13,408 bases of DNA from Streptosporangiaceae bacterium. GTDB lineage: Bacteria > Actinomycetota > Actinomycetes > Streptosporangiales > Streptosporangiaceae. Positions within the stretch are counted from its first letter, which is position 1; each line of letters opens with the position of its first letter. Of the stretch, positions 1 through 6,594 are shown in pieces. Location of the stretch: NCBI GenBank assembly GCA_025934635.1, contig JAICWX010000238.1, positions 1-13,408 of the forward strand, written 5' to 3'. The notes beneath the pieces are model-generated. The model ran no database searches, was not told where the DNA came from, and worked only from the letters and a program-made list of their open reading frames with translations. A program made the translations under genes and the position numbers.

Positions 1-500
1 GCGGGCCGGCGTCCGTGCGACGGCCCGGGACCGGGCTCCCCCGCCCCGGCATCCGTCCCGGCCCGGGACCCGCTTCTTGCTGTTATCCTCAGGTGCCAGG
101 CGAGGGCGCCCGGCGGGCATGATCCCGGCCCGGCGGCCCGGATGCGCCATCACCCGGCCGCCAGGCTCCCGGAATCCCTCTCGCGGGCCACGAGGCGACG
201 CCCTGTCCAGCGGTTTCAGGGACGCTTCAGCGTCGGCTGCCCCGCTGCTTCAGGGGCGCTTCAGCCCCCGCTGCCACAGTCGGCTAGCGCCAATGCCCCT
301 CAATTGCTCACCGATAACCCGGCCCGGAAACCGCCCGTTAATGCCGTGCATTGAATGACGCAGCGCCCGCCTATGCCGCAGCCAATAGCCAGTTAGCTGC
401 AATCGGCAGTTTCAGCCCCGGGCGGCTGATCCGGAGCCGGCCGCGGATATTGAAAACTCTCGATGATACGGCCGCTATGGGCCGGATTGGATATTCCCGC
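1..500. other. Gene-free leader upstream of GH12 gene
   Basis: No convincing gene lies in these 500 bases. Open frames here lack recognisable protein features and have no good ribosome binding site. The left 100 bases are extremely GC-rich with short repeats of a cccggga-type motif. From 215 there is a cluster of TTCAG repeats (listed separately), and from about 300 the sequence becomes AT-richer, as expected of a promoter region. I could not pick a convincing -35/-10 pair. The likely job is regulation of the downstream secreted cellulase. The cellulose-utilisation CebR palindrome (TGGGAGCGCTCCCA type) was looked for by eye and not found. Confidence 0.5.
215..266 (+). repeat. Phased TTCAG direct repeats, possible activator site
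   Basis: A 17-base unit, TTCAGGGRCGCTTCAGC, occurs at 215-231 and again at 249-265 with one mismatch and a 34-base period. Each unit contains two TTCAG heptamers 11 bases apart, so starts fall at 215, 226, 249 and 260. A fifth TTCAGCC occurs at 411. Eleven-base direct repeats are how SARP and OmpR/PhoB-type actinobacterial regulators bind DNA. That this is such a site, acting on the GH12 gene, is inference. The repeat itself is directly visible. Confidence 0.5.
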
Positions 501-1247
501 ATGCCGAAACTCGTGAGGTTCCTGACAGGCGCGCTCGCCTGTTCTACGGTGACCGTCGTCCTGGCCAGTACGGCGAGCGCGACCATCACGACGGGAAACC
601 TGATAGAGCCGCACTCGACAAAATATGTATCGGACGGCGATTACGGCGTCCGCAGTGACAATTTCGGCAGCCTCACCTGGCTCGGCAACCAGGGCGAGCG
701 AGGTTTCAGGATCACCAGGAGCACGGCGGACAGTTCCCGGGTGACGGCCTACCCGAACATCTTCCGCGGCTGGCAGTGGGGAGTCGGCACGAGCGGGAAC
801 TGGCCGGTCAGGGTGGCCGACGACGGCATGCCCCGGGCTGACTTCGCGGTGCGCCAGACGTGGAAGGGGACCTACGACGCGTCGCTGGACCTGTGGTTCT
901 CCACCTACCCCAACACGACCACGCAGGCCAACGGCGCGGAGATCATGATCTGGCTGAGCCACCCGCATGTCCTGGCGGGCGGCAAGAAAATACGGGTCGA
1001 CGGCACCGACTGGTACATGAACGAGTGGAAGACCAAAGGCCACGGCCTGACCTGGCCCCTGATCATCTTCACCCACGCCACCCCGGTCAGCAGCGTGAAG
1101 CACCTGTGGCTCAACCCGTTCTTCCGTATCGCCGAGGCGTACGGGTGGCTCAAGCCGTCCTGGTACTGGACGGGAATCGACGCGGGCTTCGAACTGTGGA
1201 AGGGGGGCCAGGGCCTGCAGGTCACCGATTTCAGCGTGGACAGCTGA
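501..1247 (+). CDS. Secreted GH12 endoglucanase (cellulase)
   Basis: This encodes a 248-residue secreted glycoside hydrolase family 12 enzyme, expected to cleave beta-1,4-glucan outside the cell by the retaining mechanism. A signal peptide covers residues 1-27: a K/R-containing start, a hydrophobic core and an ASA cleavage site. The mature part is about 221 residues, the usual size of a bare GH12 catalytic domain, and no cellulose-binding module follows. The nucleophile motif AEIMIW gives Glu147 and the C-terminal GFELWKGG motif gives acid/base Glu231. Counted from the mature end these are near 120 and 204, which fits the spacing known for Streptomyces GH12 enzymes. An upstream in-frame ATG at 477 would add eight residues and cannot be excluded. 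Frames reaching back to 351 would bury the signal peptide and are less likely. The gene is followed after 52 bases by the IlvX-type gene, which probably has its own promoter. Confidence 0.9.
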   Translation: MPKLVRFLTGALACSTVTVVLASTASATITTGNLIEPHSTKYVSDGDYGVRSDNFGSLTWLGNQGERGFRITRSTADSSRVTAYPNIFRGWQWGVGTSGNWPVRVADDGMPRADFAVRQTWKGTYDASLDLWFSTYPNTTTQANGAEIMIWLSHPHVLAGGKKIRVDGTDWYMNEWKTKGHGLTWPLIIFTHATPVSSVKHLWLNPFFRIAEAYGWLKPSWYWTGIDAGFELWKGGQGLQVTDFSVDS

Positions 1248-1283
1248 CATCAGCCCGGTACCGTGAGCCGGAAAACGGCCCAG

Positions 1284-1289
1284 TAGCGT
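1284..1289 (+). promoter_or_regulatory. Candidate -10 box of ilvX-type gene
   Basis: TAGCGT fits the actinobacterial TANNNT -10 pattern and ends 10 bases before the ATG at 1300. Transcription would then start at or a few bases before the start codon, giving a leaderless or nearly leaderless message. No convincing -35 hexamer or Shine-Dalgarno sequence was seen. This supports the ATG at 1300 over the in-frame GTG at 1288, which overlaps the box. Confidence 0.4.
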
Positions 1290-1299
1290 GGGCGCTGAC

Positions 1300-2850
1300 A
1301 TGAACGGCGCCCAGAGCCTGCTGGCCACGCTGACCGGGAACGGGATCGGCGTCTGCTTCGCCAACCCGGGGACCTCCGAGATGCACGTCGTCGCCGCCCT
1401 GGACCAGGCGCCGGGCCTGCGGTGCGTTCTCGGGCTCTTCGAGGGCGTCGTCACCGGTGCCGCCGACGGCTATGCCCGCATGACCGGCCGTCCGGCCGCG
1501 ACGCTGCTGCACCTCGGGCCGGGCCTGGCCAACGGCCTGTCCAACCTGCACAACGCGATGCGGGCCCAGTCCCCGGTCGTCAACGTCATCGGCGATCACG
1601 CCACCTACCACCGGCGCTACGACGCGCCCCTGACCTCCGATGTCGAGGGCACCGCCCGGCCGTTCAGCCACTGGGTCCGGACCACGCCGGACGCGGACTC
1701 CGTCGCCGCGGACGCCGCGGCCGCCATCGCCGCCGCGCGCACCGCCCCGGGCCGCGTGGCGTCGCTGATCGTGCCGGCCGACGCGGCCTGGACGCCGCTG
1801 GCCGCCGCCTGGTCCCCCGTGCGGGCGGTGGTCCCCGGACCGCCGCCGGCCGGCGAGCCGGCGGTCGGCGCCGCCGCCCGCATCCTGCGGTCCGGCGAGA
1901 CCACGGCCCTGCTCCTCGGGCCGCAGGCGACCTGGGGCGAGCCGCTGGAGCGGGCCGGGCAGATCGCCGCCGCCACCGGGGCGCGCCTGTACGCGCCGAC
2001 GCACACCGCGCGGATCGCCCGGGGCGCGGGGCGGGTGCCGGTGCAGCGGATCCCGTACCCGGTCGGCCCGGCGGCCGCGCTGCTGGCTGACGTGCAGAAC
2101 ATCATCCTGGTCGGCGCGCGGCCCCCGGTGGCGTTCTTCGCCTACCCGGGCAAGCCCAGCGGCCTGGCCCCGCCCGGGACGCGCATCTGCGAGCTGGCCC
2201 GGGCGGACCAGGACGTCCCCGGCGCGCTGACGGCGCTGCGCGACGCGCTGGGCGCGGCCGGGGCGGCGCCCCGCCGGGCCGGGACCAGCGCGCCCGCCCT
2301 CCCCGGCGGGACGCTGACGGCCGCCAAGATCGGCGCGGTCATCGCGGCCCTGCTGCCGCCGGACGCCGTCGTGATCGACGAGTCCATCACGACCGGGCGC
2401 GCGTTCCTCGCCGATACCGCGGGTGCCGCCCCGCACGACTGGATCCTGCCGACCGGCGGCTCGATCGGGTACGCGCTGCCCTGCGCGGCCGGCGCCGCGA
2501 TCGCCTGCCCCGGCCGCAAGGTCATCGCCCTGGAGAGCGACGGCAGCGGGATGTACATGCCGCAGGCGCTGTGGACCCACGCGCGGGAGCAGCTGGACAT
2601 CCTCACCATCGTGTTCGCGAACCGGCGGTACCAGATCCTGCGCCAGGAGCTGAGCAACGTGGGCGCGGCGGCCGGCGGTCCCCGCGCCGAGGCACTGATG
2701 GACCTCGGCCGCCCGGATATCGACTGGGTATCGCTGGCCCGGAGCTTCGGCGTGGCGGCGTTCCGCGCCGCCACCGCCGACGAGCTCGCCCGGCACGTGC
2801 GGGCCGGCCTGGCCGGGCCGGGTCCCGCCCTGGTCGAGGTGGCGCTCTAG
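1300..2850 (+). CDS. ilvX: IlvX-type ThDP-dependent acetolactate synthase homologue
   Basis: The 516-residue product belongs to the thiamine-diphosphate enzyme superfamily and most resembles mycobacterial IlvX (about 515 residues), an atypical acetohydroxyacid synthase large-subunit homologue. The N-terminal PYR domain opens with MNGAQSLL and FANPGTSEMH and carries the cofactor-activating Glu48 in LFEG. A middle domain follows. The C-terminal PP domain has the metal/ThDP signature ESDGSGMY, with Asp414, and Asn441 in FANRRY 27 residues later. The usual GDG reads SDG here. No small regulatory subunit gene is adjacent, so classical branched-chain amino acid synthesis is doubtful; decarboxylation or carboligation of another 2-keto acid is possible. 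The ATG at 1300 gives the family's own N-terminus. A GTG at 1288 is in frame but overlaps the putative -10 box. The family call is firm; the substrate is unknown. Confidence 0.88.
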   Translation: MNGAQSLLATLTGNGIGVCFANPGTSEMHVVAALDQAPGLRCVLGLFEGVVTGAADGYARMTGRPAATLLHLGPGLANGLSNLHNAMRAQSPVVNVIGDHATYHRRYDAPLTSDVEGTARPFSHWVRTTPDADSVAADAAAAIAAARTAPGRVASLIVPADAAWTPLAAAWSPVRAVVPGPPPAGEPAVGAAARILRSGETTALLLGPQATWGEPLERAGQIAAATGARLYAPTHTARIARGAGRVPVQRIPYPVGPAAALLADVQNIILVGARPPVAFFAYPGKPSGLAPPGTRICELARADQDVPGALTALRDALGAAGAAPRRAGTSAPALPGGTLTAAKIGAVIAALLPPDAVVIDESITTGRAFLADTAGAAPHDWILPTGGSIGYALPCAAGAAIACPGRKVIALESDGSGMYMPQALWTHAREQLDILTIVFANRRYQILRQELSNVGAAAGGPRAEALMDLGRPDIDWVSLARSFGVAAFRAATADELARHVRAGLAGPGPALVEVAL

Positions 2851-2930
2851 CAGCGGGCCGGCCGCGGGGACCTTGGGCTGGTGCGGTGGCATCGGATGAT
2901 CGTGTACCGTGCAGGCCCTGTACGGCCAGG

Positions 2931-2961
2931 CCCGGGAGGCCGCGATAGCGGCGCTCCCGGG
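2931..2961. terminator. Strong bidirectional hairpin between convergent genes
   Basis: The left arm cccgggaggccgc (2931-2943) and right arm gcggcgctcccggg (2948-2961) pair over about 13 bp with a one-base bulge and a GATA loop. It lies between the end of the IlvX-type gene and the end of the convergent DUF397 gene. There is no U-run, which is common for actinobacterial terminators. It probably stops transcription from both sides. Confidence 0.65.
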
Positions 2962-2985
2962 GCTGTCAGCCGCGGCTAGGCGCTG

Positions 2986-3225
2986 CTACCGGCCGAAACC
3001 GTCGAATTCCCCTTTTCTCACCCCGCCGAGGAAAGCGTGCCATTCATCGGAGGTGAAGCTCAGGACCGGTCCTGAGGAATCCCTGCTGTTGCGAACGCCG
3101 ATCTCGCCGCCGGGCAGGCTCGTCACCTCGACGCAGTTGCCGTTGGCGTAACTCAGGGAGCTCTTGATCCAGTAAGAACCTGAACCCGGCCGTTCGTGCG
3201 GGCTCCTGAGCGTAATGCTTCTCAC
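2986..3225 (-). CDS. DUF397 domain protein (BldB/WhiJ-associated type)
   Basis: This is a small 79-residue protein consisting of one DUF397 domain. The signature is plain: WIKSSLSYANGNCVEV at residues 19-34, then VRNSRDSSGPVLSFTSDEW and FLGGVRKGEFD. Such proteins are abundant in filamentous actinomycetes and usually sit with a WhiJ-like helix-turn-helix regulator and a small ATPase, as in the abaA-type loci linked to development and antibiotic control. Here the ATPase lies 30 bases upstream on the same strand, but no helix-turn-helix gene is present. The GTG start follows an AGAGG ribosome binding site at 3230-3234, four bases upstream. The family call is firm; its role, perhaps modulating an unlinked regulator, is inferred from relatives. 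Confidence 0.9.
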   Translation of the reverse strand: MRSITLRSPHERPGSGSYWIKSSLSYANGNCVEVTSLPGGEIGVRNSRDSSGPVLSFTSDEWHAFLGGVRKGEFDGFGR

Positions 3226-3255
3226 ATTTCCTCTTTGCTGGTTGGTGGGTTTGTC

Positions 3256-3669
3256 CTAGGCGGGAAAAGCTGACGGGAACGCGAGCGTGAAATAGACGGC
3301 CCGGCCCGCCGGGGTGCGGAAGCAGCCCCAGGCGGTCGACAGCGCGGCGACCAGCGCCAGCCCGGGCCCGGCCGGCCAGGTGGCTGGCTCGCCCGCCGCC
3401 GGCCGGTCACGCGACCCGTCGTAGACGTCGATGCGCAGCCGCCCGCGTGAGCACCGGACGGCGAGCGTGACGGTCTCGCCCGCCCCGCCCACGATGACGC
3501 TGGTCACCAGGTCGCTGGTGAGCAGGACCGCGATATCGGGGTCGACGGGGATCTTCCAGCCGGCCACGACCGCGCGGACATGACCGCGGGCCTGCGCCGC
3601 CGCGGCCGGCTCCCGGGGCAGCCGGACACGGAACTGGCGCAGTCCGGCCGGGCGGGTCAGGGTCATCAT
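3256..3669 (-). CDS. RsbW-like small HATPase (anti-sigma/regulatory ATPase)
   Basis: The product is a 137-residue ATP-binding protein of the HATPase_c_2 (RsbW/SpoIIAB-like) group common in actinomycetes, acting in the cytoplasm. From the chosen start, the domain begins at RQFRVRLPREP (11-21). An N-box region LLTSDLVTSVIVGG (49-62), a G1 box VYDGS (82-86) and a G2 box GPGLALVAAL (101-110) follow, in the correct order. The N-box asparagine that normally helps hold Mg-ATP (family LVTNAV) reads Ser57 here, so nucleotide binding may be weakened. I chose the ATG at 3669 because it gives the normal family length and leaves the palindrome-rich island at 3710-3745 as promoter/operator. An ATG at 3750 would give 164 residues and run through that island. 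It is co-transcribed with the DUF397 gene after 30 bases. Its partner is unknown. Confidence 0.8.
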   Translation of the reverse strand: MMTLTRPAGLRQFRVRLPREPAAAAQARGHVRAVVAGWKIPVDPDIAVLLTSDLVTSVIVGGAGETVTLAVRCSRGRLRIDVYDGSRDRPAAGEPATWPAGPGLALVAALSTAWGCFRTPAGRAVYFTLAFPSAFPA

Positions 3670-3709
3670 CGCGTCAATCCAGTTCGTCAGCTGATGCACT
3701 CGATACCTG

Positions 3710-3745
3710 TTTGCATCGCAAATGCTGCTGCAAATTGCAATGCAA
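3710..3745. promoter_or_regulatory. Overlapping TTGCA/TGCAA palindromes, putative operator
   Basis: Three small perfect palindromes are packed into 36 AT-rich bases: TTTGCATCGCAAA (3710-3722), TGCAAATTGCA (3729-3739) and TTGCAATGCAA (3735-3745), the last two overlapping. The island stands out from its GC-rich surroundings and lies just upstream of the favoured start of the small ATPase gene. A dimeric repressor or activator site for the ATPase-DUF397 operon is the simplest reading, but the regulator is unknown. Confidence 0.45.
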
Positions 3746-3802
3746 GACATCGGTCAGCTGACGGATATTGCCCGCGGCGGGTGACAGCGGCCACCAGGCC
3801 GC

Positions 3803-3843
3803 CACCGGGCCCGTTCGGGAAATTCCTATCACCCGGGCCGGTG
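3803..3843 (-). terminator. Hairpin downstream of globin gene
   Basis: CACCGGGCCCG (3803-3813) pairs with CGGGCCGGTG (3834-3843), a 10-bp stem with one bulged G and a 20-base loop that itself contains a GGAA/TTCC repeat. It lies 26 bases after the globin stop codon and before the ATPase operator, so it probably ends the globin transcript. There is no clear U-run. Confidence 0.5.
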
Positions 3844-3868
3844 ACCGCGCGCCCGGCTGGCGCCGGCC

Positions 3869-4327
3869 TCAGTCCTGGCCGGCGTCCAGCCCGTCCCATG
3901 ACCAGCGCGGGATCGCCAGGCCGTCCGGCACGTCGTCCGCGGACTCGTGGTAGCGGTCCATCGTGGTCACCGTGGCCCAGGCGAAATAGTCGTGCAGGAC
4001 CCGCCGCAGCCGCTCGTCGCCCGCCAGGCCCGCGTCGGCCAGTGCCTGGTCGAAGCACGCGATCGCGCGCCGGTTCATCTCCTCGTGCGGGCCGTTGCCG
4101 CTGTGCATCCGCACCACCGCGGTCTCGTCGCCGTACGCGTCCGTGTACGCCGCCGGACCGCCGAGGGCCTGTCCCCAGTAGGCGGCGAGCCGCTCGGTGT
4201 GTTCCGGGTGGTAGCCGTGGCTGAAGGCATGGCTCACCTCGTCATCGGCCATGACCCGGGCGTGCCAGGCATGCGCCAGGCGCAGCAGGCCGGCCGCTCC
4301 CCCCGCGGCCTCGTACACCGTCTCCAT
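3869..4327 (-). CDS. Group II truncated haemoglobin-like globin
   Basis: The 152-residue cytoplasmic protein resembles group II (GlbO-like) truncated haemoglobins, which bind oxygen or NO at haem. Matching landmarks are VYEAAGG at 4-10 (the A/B-region glycine motif), HPEHTERLAAYWGQALGG at 40-57 (family E-helix and ..WGGP.. region), and RMHSG with His75 as the likely proximal haem ligand. The C-terminal tail after about residue 125 (RYHESADDVPDGL) is longer than in short truncated globins. The ATG at 4327 is chosen because METVYEAAGG aligns with the family start and a CATGCT -10-like box lies seven bases ahead. The ATG at 4339 would add four residues. It follows the kinase/DUF7064 pair by 88 bases with a hairpin between, so it probably has its own promoter. 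Confidence 0.82.
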   Translation of the reverse strand: METVYEAAGGAAGLLRLAHAWHARVMADDEVSHAFSHGYHPEHTERLAAYWGQALGGPAAYTDAYGDETAVVRMHSGNGPHEEMNRRAIACFDQALADAGLAGDERLRRVLHDYFAWATVTTMDRYHESADDVPDGLAIPRWSWDGLDAGQD

Positions 4328-4371
4328 GGTGCCCAGCATGGCATGCCCGGCGTCCCGGATGCCGCTGGAGC

Positions 4372-4400
4372 GCGCCGGCCGCGGCCGGGATCGCCGGCGC
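4372..4400 (-). terminator. Hairpin after DUF7064-type gene
   Basis: GCGCCGGC (4372-4379) and GCCGGCGC (4393-4400) form a perfect 8-bp stem with a 13-base loop, 16 bases beyond the stop of the DUF7064-type gene. It has no U-run. It would separate the kinase operon from the globin gene. Confidence 0.4.
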
Positions 4401-4415
4401 AGGCCGCCTGGCCCG

Positions 4416-5492
4416 CTAGCGGAACGAGGGGTGGTCGCCCAGCGCCCAGTACTCGTACAGCCCGTACCCGGTGTGCCCCTCGTACTCGAACTTGCCCACC
4501 GCGTCCACCATGCCCCACATGCGGGCCGCGTCCGGCGGCCGGGACAGGTCGTAGCTGACGCCCTGCACCACCAGGTCCGGTCCCTGGTACATGCCGTGCC
4601 GCCAGTCCGGCTCCAGGCCGTAGCCGGTGCCGGCCATCAGGTGCACCGGCAGCGGCAGCGTGGCGTGCAGGTCGAACGGCTTGCCGCCCGGCGGCGAGAA
4701 GCCGATCCGCGCGCTGACCACGTCCCGGGTGCCGTCGGCGTAGGCCGGCTCGTAGGCCGGCCGGCCCAGGTACTCGCGGGTGCCGTCCGGCCAGACCCGC
4801 ACCGCCTCCTCCAGCAGCCGGCGCCCGTCCTGGTCCTCCTGGATGATGCACACGATCGCGTGGTCCTCGAACTGCACCGGGGCGTAGAGCCAGTAGAAGG
4901 TGCCGGGGCCGCGGGACTGGATGCCGGCCGGCTCGGCCTCCCCCACCGGCCGGATGCCCCAGGACCGGTCCCTGATCCCCCACCACTCCCGCGGCGTCAC
5001 CTCGAGGGTCTCGGCGCCGGCCGTGATCGACCCGGTCCACCGGCCGGTCTGCGCCATCCGCTTGGAGTCGAACACCACCCGCTCGTGCGCGCGGATGAAA
5101 TGCTGCGGCTCGACCTGCGGCGGGATGGTCCCGTCCCAGGTCAGGTCGAAGGACAGGCCGAACTCGTTCGGGCGCAGGACGACGCGGAGCCGCTTGAGGC
5201 CTTCAAGGACCTCGACACCGAACGGGCCGACCTGCGTGTTCATCCGGTCGGCGCCGAGCTCGCGGGAGGCGCGGACGACCCGGTGCAGCGATCCGCGGCG
5301 CAGCAGCGCGAACGCGTCGGTCACCCCCAGGTTCGGGTACTGCCCCAGGCCCACGATCAGCATCGTGTCGGCGCTCAGCGGGAACGCGTTGAAGTAGTAG
5401 CGGTCGTAGAAGTTGCGGTCCGACGTCCCGACGTGCCGCATCACCTCGGGGATCTGGTGCACGGGATAGTCGTCGAGCGGCGACAGGGTCAC
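4416..5492 (-). CDS. DUF7064/7065-like, lipocalin-fold-type protein
   Basis: The product has 358 residues and no signal peptide or membrane segment. It resembles the actinobacterial proteins grouped as DUF7064/DUF7065, related in outline to the AttH/CrtC hydratase-like lipocalin fold. Marks are FYDRYYFNAFPL near residues 28-39, the tryptophan-rich WWGIRDRSWGIRP at 170-182 (like the SWG-R motif of that fold), and a following strand-rich FYWLYAPVQFEDHAIVCII. The GTG start at 5492 overlaps the kinase stop codon in a GTGA junction, so the two are translationally coupled. A start further upstream would run into the kinase gene and has no support. Relatives sit beside phosphotransferase-like kinases and lipid-metabolism genes, suggesting a shared step on a hydrophobic or CoA-linked substrate. 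The assignment is from memory of the family; no reaction is claimed. Confidence 0.65.
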   Translation of the reverse strand: MTLSPLDDYPVHQIPEVMRHVGTSDRNFYDRYYFNAFPLSADTMLIVGLGQYPNLGVTDAFALLRRGSLHRVVRASRELGADRMNTQVGPFGVEVLEGLKRLRVVLRPNEFGLSFDLTWDGTIPPQVEPQHFIRAHERVVFDSKRMAQTGRWTGSITAGAETLEVTPREWWGIRDRSWGIRPVGEAEPAGIQSRGPGTFYWLYAPVQFEDHAIVCIIQEDQDGRRLLEEAVRVWPDGTREYLGRPAYEPAYADGTRDVVSARIGFSPPGGKPFDLHATLPLPVHLMAGTGYGLEPDWRHGMYQGPDLVVQGVSYDLSRPPDAARMWGMVDAVGKFEYEGHTGYGLYEYWALGDHPSFR

Positions 5493-6556
5493 GGTTGCCC
5501 CAGCCCTTCCAGGATCACGTCGGTCAAGCGCGAGCAGTTGTTGTTGTAGGGGAAATCGCTGTCCGGCTCCAGCCAGCCCCATTCGATCATGGCCTGGGAG
5601 ATCCGCGACATGATCACGGTGAACTTGAAGGCGGACAGCACCTCGTAGTAGCCCATGTGCTGCACCGGCCGGCCGGCCAGTTCCTCATAGCGCGCGATCG
5701 TCTCCGCGGCCGGCGGGAAGCCCTCGAGCGGCGGCACCTCGAGGCCCTCGCTGTGGTGCCGGTCCAGGAACAGGTACCAGGCCAGGTCCTCCTCGGCCTG
5801 CCCGAACGTCGCGGTCTCCCAGTCCAGGGCCGCGAGCGGCGTCCCGCCGGGCGCGAAGATCATGTTGCCGATCCGGGCGTCGCCCCACAGCAGCACCGGG
5901 TCGTTCGGCTCGTCCGGCCGGTGTCCCTTCAGCCAGGCCAGGGCCCGGGCCGCCGTCGGCTTCGGCCCGGGGTAGGCCCAGTTCATGTAGTGCTCGTAGT
6001 AGGCGAGCCGCTGCTCCAGGCCCGGCTTGCCCCAGTGCGGCTGATCGAGGAAGCCGAGGCCCAGGGCGCCGGCGTCGACCTGGTGCAGCCGGGCCACGAT
6101 GTCCAGGCCCGACCACCACATGGCCGCCCGCTCGGCCGGGCTGATCTCGGTGACCCAGCCGCCGGTGTGGTACGGCGGCGCGTCGGTCGGCACCCGGCCG
6201 TCGATCCGGCGCATCACCAGGAAGGCGGCGCCGAGGTAGCCGGGATCGGGCTCGTACCACCGCACCGGCGGTACCGGGATGTCGGTCGCGGCGTCCAGGA
6301 TGCGCATCAGCCGGTACTGCTCGGTGAACCGGGGTTCGGGGAAGACCTGGTAGTGCAGCGGGGCCACCCGCACGGCCAGGGCCTCGGCGCCGCCGTCGTG
6401 CTCGACGTCGAGCATGAGGATCTCGCTGGAGAAGCCGGTGAACTCCGGGGTCTTCAGGTCCGTGATCCGCGCCCCCGGCAGCCGCGCCGGGTCGCCGAGC
6501 CATCGGGTCAGGATGTCGCGGGTGACGTCGGGGTCGCGCGGGGCGGGAACGACCAT
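5489..6556 (-). CDS. APH-family (ACAD10/11-type) phosphotransferase
   Basis: The 355-residue cytoplasmic kinase-fold protein belongs to the aminoglycoside-phosphotransferase/ACAD10-11 kinase-like family. The small lobe includes ALAVRVAP (59-66) and the MRRIDGRVP linker region. The catalytic loop reads LLWGDARIGNMIF, with Asp226 as base and Asn231. The metal-binding LAALDWETATFG holds Asp245 and Glu247. In the family this DWE replaces the DFG of protein kinases. These proteins phosphorylate small molecules, often hydroxy-acyl-CoA-type substrates in lipid breakdown, rather than antibiotics, so resistance should not be assumed. The start has a good AAGGAG site at 6563-6568, six bases ahead of ATG. 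It is the first gene of a two-gene operon with the DUF7064-type gene, under a promoter covered by a KstR-like operator. Confidence 0.87.
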   Translation of the reverse strand: MVVPAPRDPDVTRDILTRWLGDPARLPGARITDLKTPEFTGFSSEILMLDVEHDGGAEALAVRVAPLHYQVFPEPRFTEQYRLMRILDAATDIPVPPVRWYEPDPGYLGAAFLVMRRIDGRVPTDAPPYHTGGWVTEISPAERAAMWWSGLDIVARLHQVDAGALGLGFLDQPHWGKPGLEQRLAYYEHYMNWAYPGPKPTAARALAWLKGHRPDEPNDPVLLWGDARIGNMIFAPGGTPLAALDWETATFGQAEEDLAWYLFLDRHHSEGLEVPPLEGFPPAAETIARYEELAGRPVQHMGYYEVLSAFKFTVIMSRISQAMIEWGWLEPDSDFPYNNNCSRLTDVILEGLGQP

Positions 6557-6562
6557 CCTGCA

Positions 6563-6568
6563 CTCCTT
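6563..6568 (-). promoter_or_regulatory. Ribosome binding site of phosphotransferase gene
   Basis: AAGGAG on the minus strand, six bases before the ATG at 6556, fixes that start. It is one of the few clear Shine-Dalgarno sites in the window. Confidence 0.8.
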
Positions 6569-6576
6569 CGGGCCAC

Positions 6577-6594
6577 GGTAGAACGTGTTCTACC
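6577..6594. promoter_or_regulatory. KstR/TetR-type operator palindrome
   Basis: GGTAGAAC-GT-GTTCTACC is a perfect inverted repeat with 8-base arms and a 2-base centre. Its core at 6579-6592, TAGAACGTGTTCTA, fits the KstR consensus TnnAACnnGTTnnA at every defined position. It overlaps the -10 hexamer of the promoter reading into the phosphotransferase gene, as expected of a repressor site. Other TetR-family lipid regulators use related sequences, so the exact regulator is inference. Confidence 0.75.

Noticed and set aside
1..500. CebR-type cellulose operator ahead of the GH12 gene
   Set aside because: No TGGGAGCGCTCCCA-like palindrome found by eye in the leader.
393..1454. 353-codon minus-strand open frame opposite the GH12 gene
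   Set aside because: Shadow of the cellulase gene; no recognisable domain, and the plus strand has a signal peptide and both catalytic glutamates.
1231..2892. 553-codon open frame on the minus strand opposite ilvX
   Set aside because: Antisense shadow caused by high third-position GC; repetitive Arg/Gly/Ala composition and no motifs, while the plus-strand frame is a recognisable enzyme.
2909..3151. Small plus-strand gene starting at GTG 2909
   Set aside because: It runs through the terminator hairpin and then antisense to the DUF397 gene, and shows no family feature.
4251..5549. 432-codon plus-strand open frame
   Set aside because: Lies antisense to the globin and DUF7064-type genes and is Arg/Pro/Val-rich without features.
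5489..6556. Aminoglycoside resistance gene
   Set aside because: The fold is APH-like, but the sequence pattern, its KstR-like operator and DUF7064 partner fit the ACAD10/11-type metabolic kinases better than resistance enzymes.
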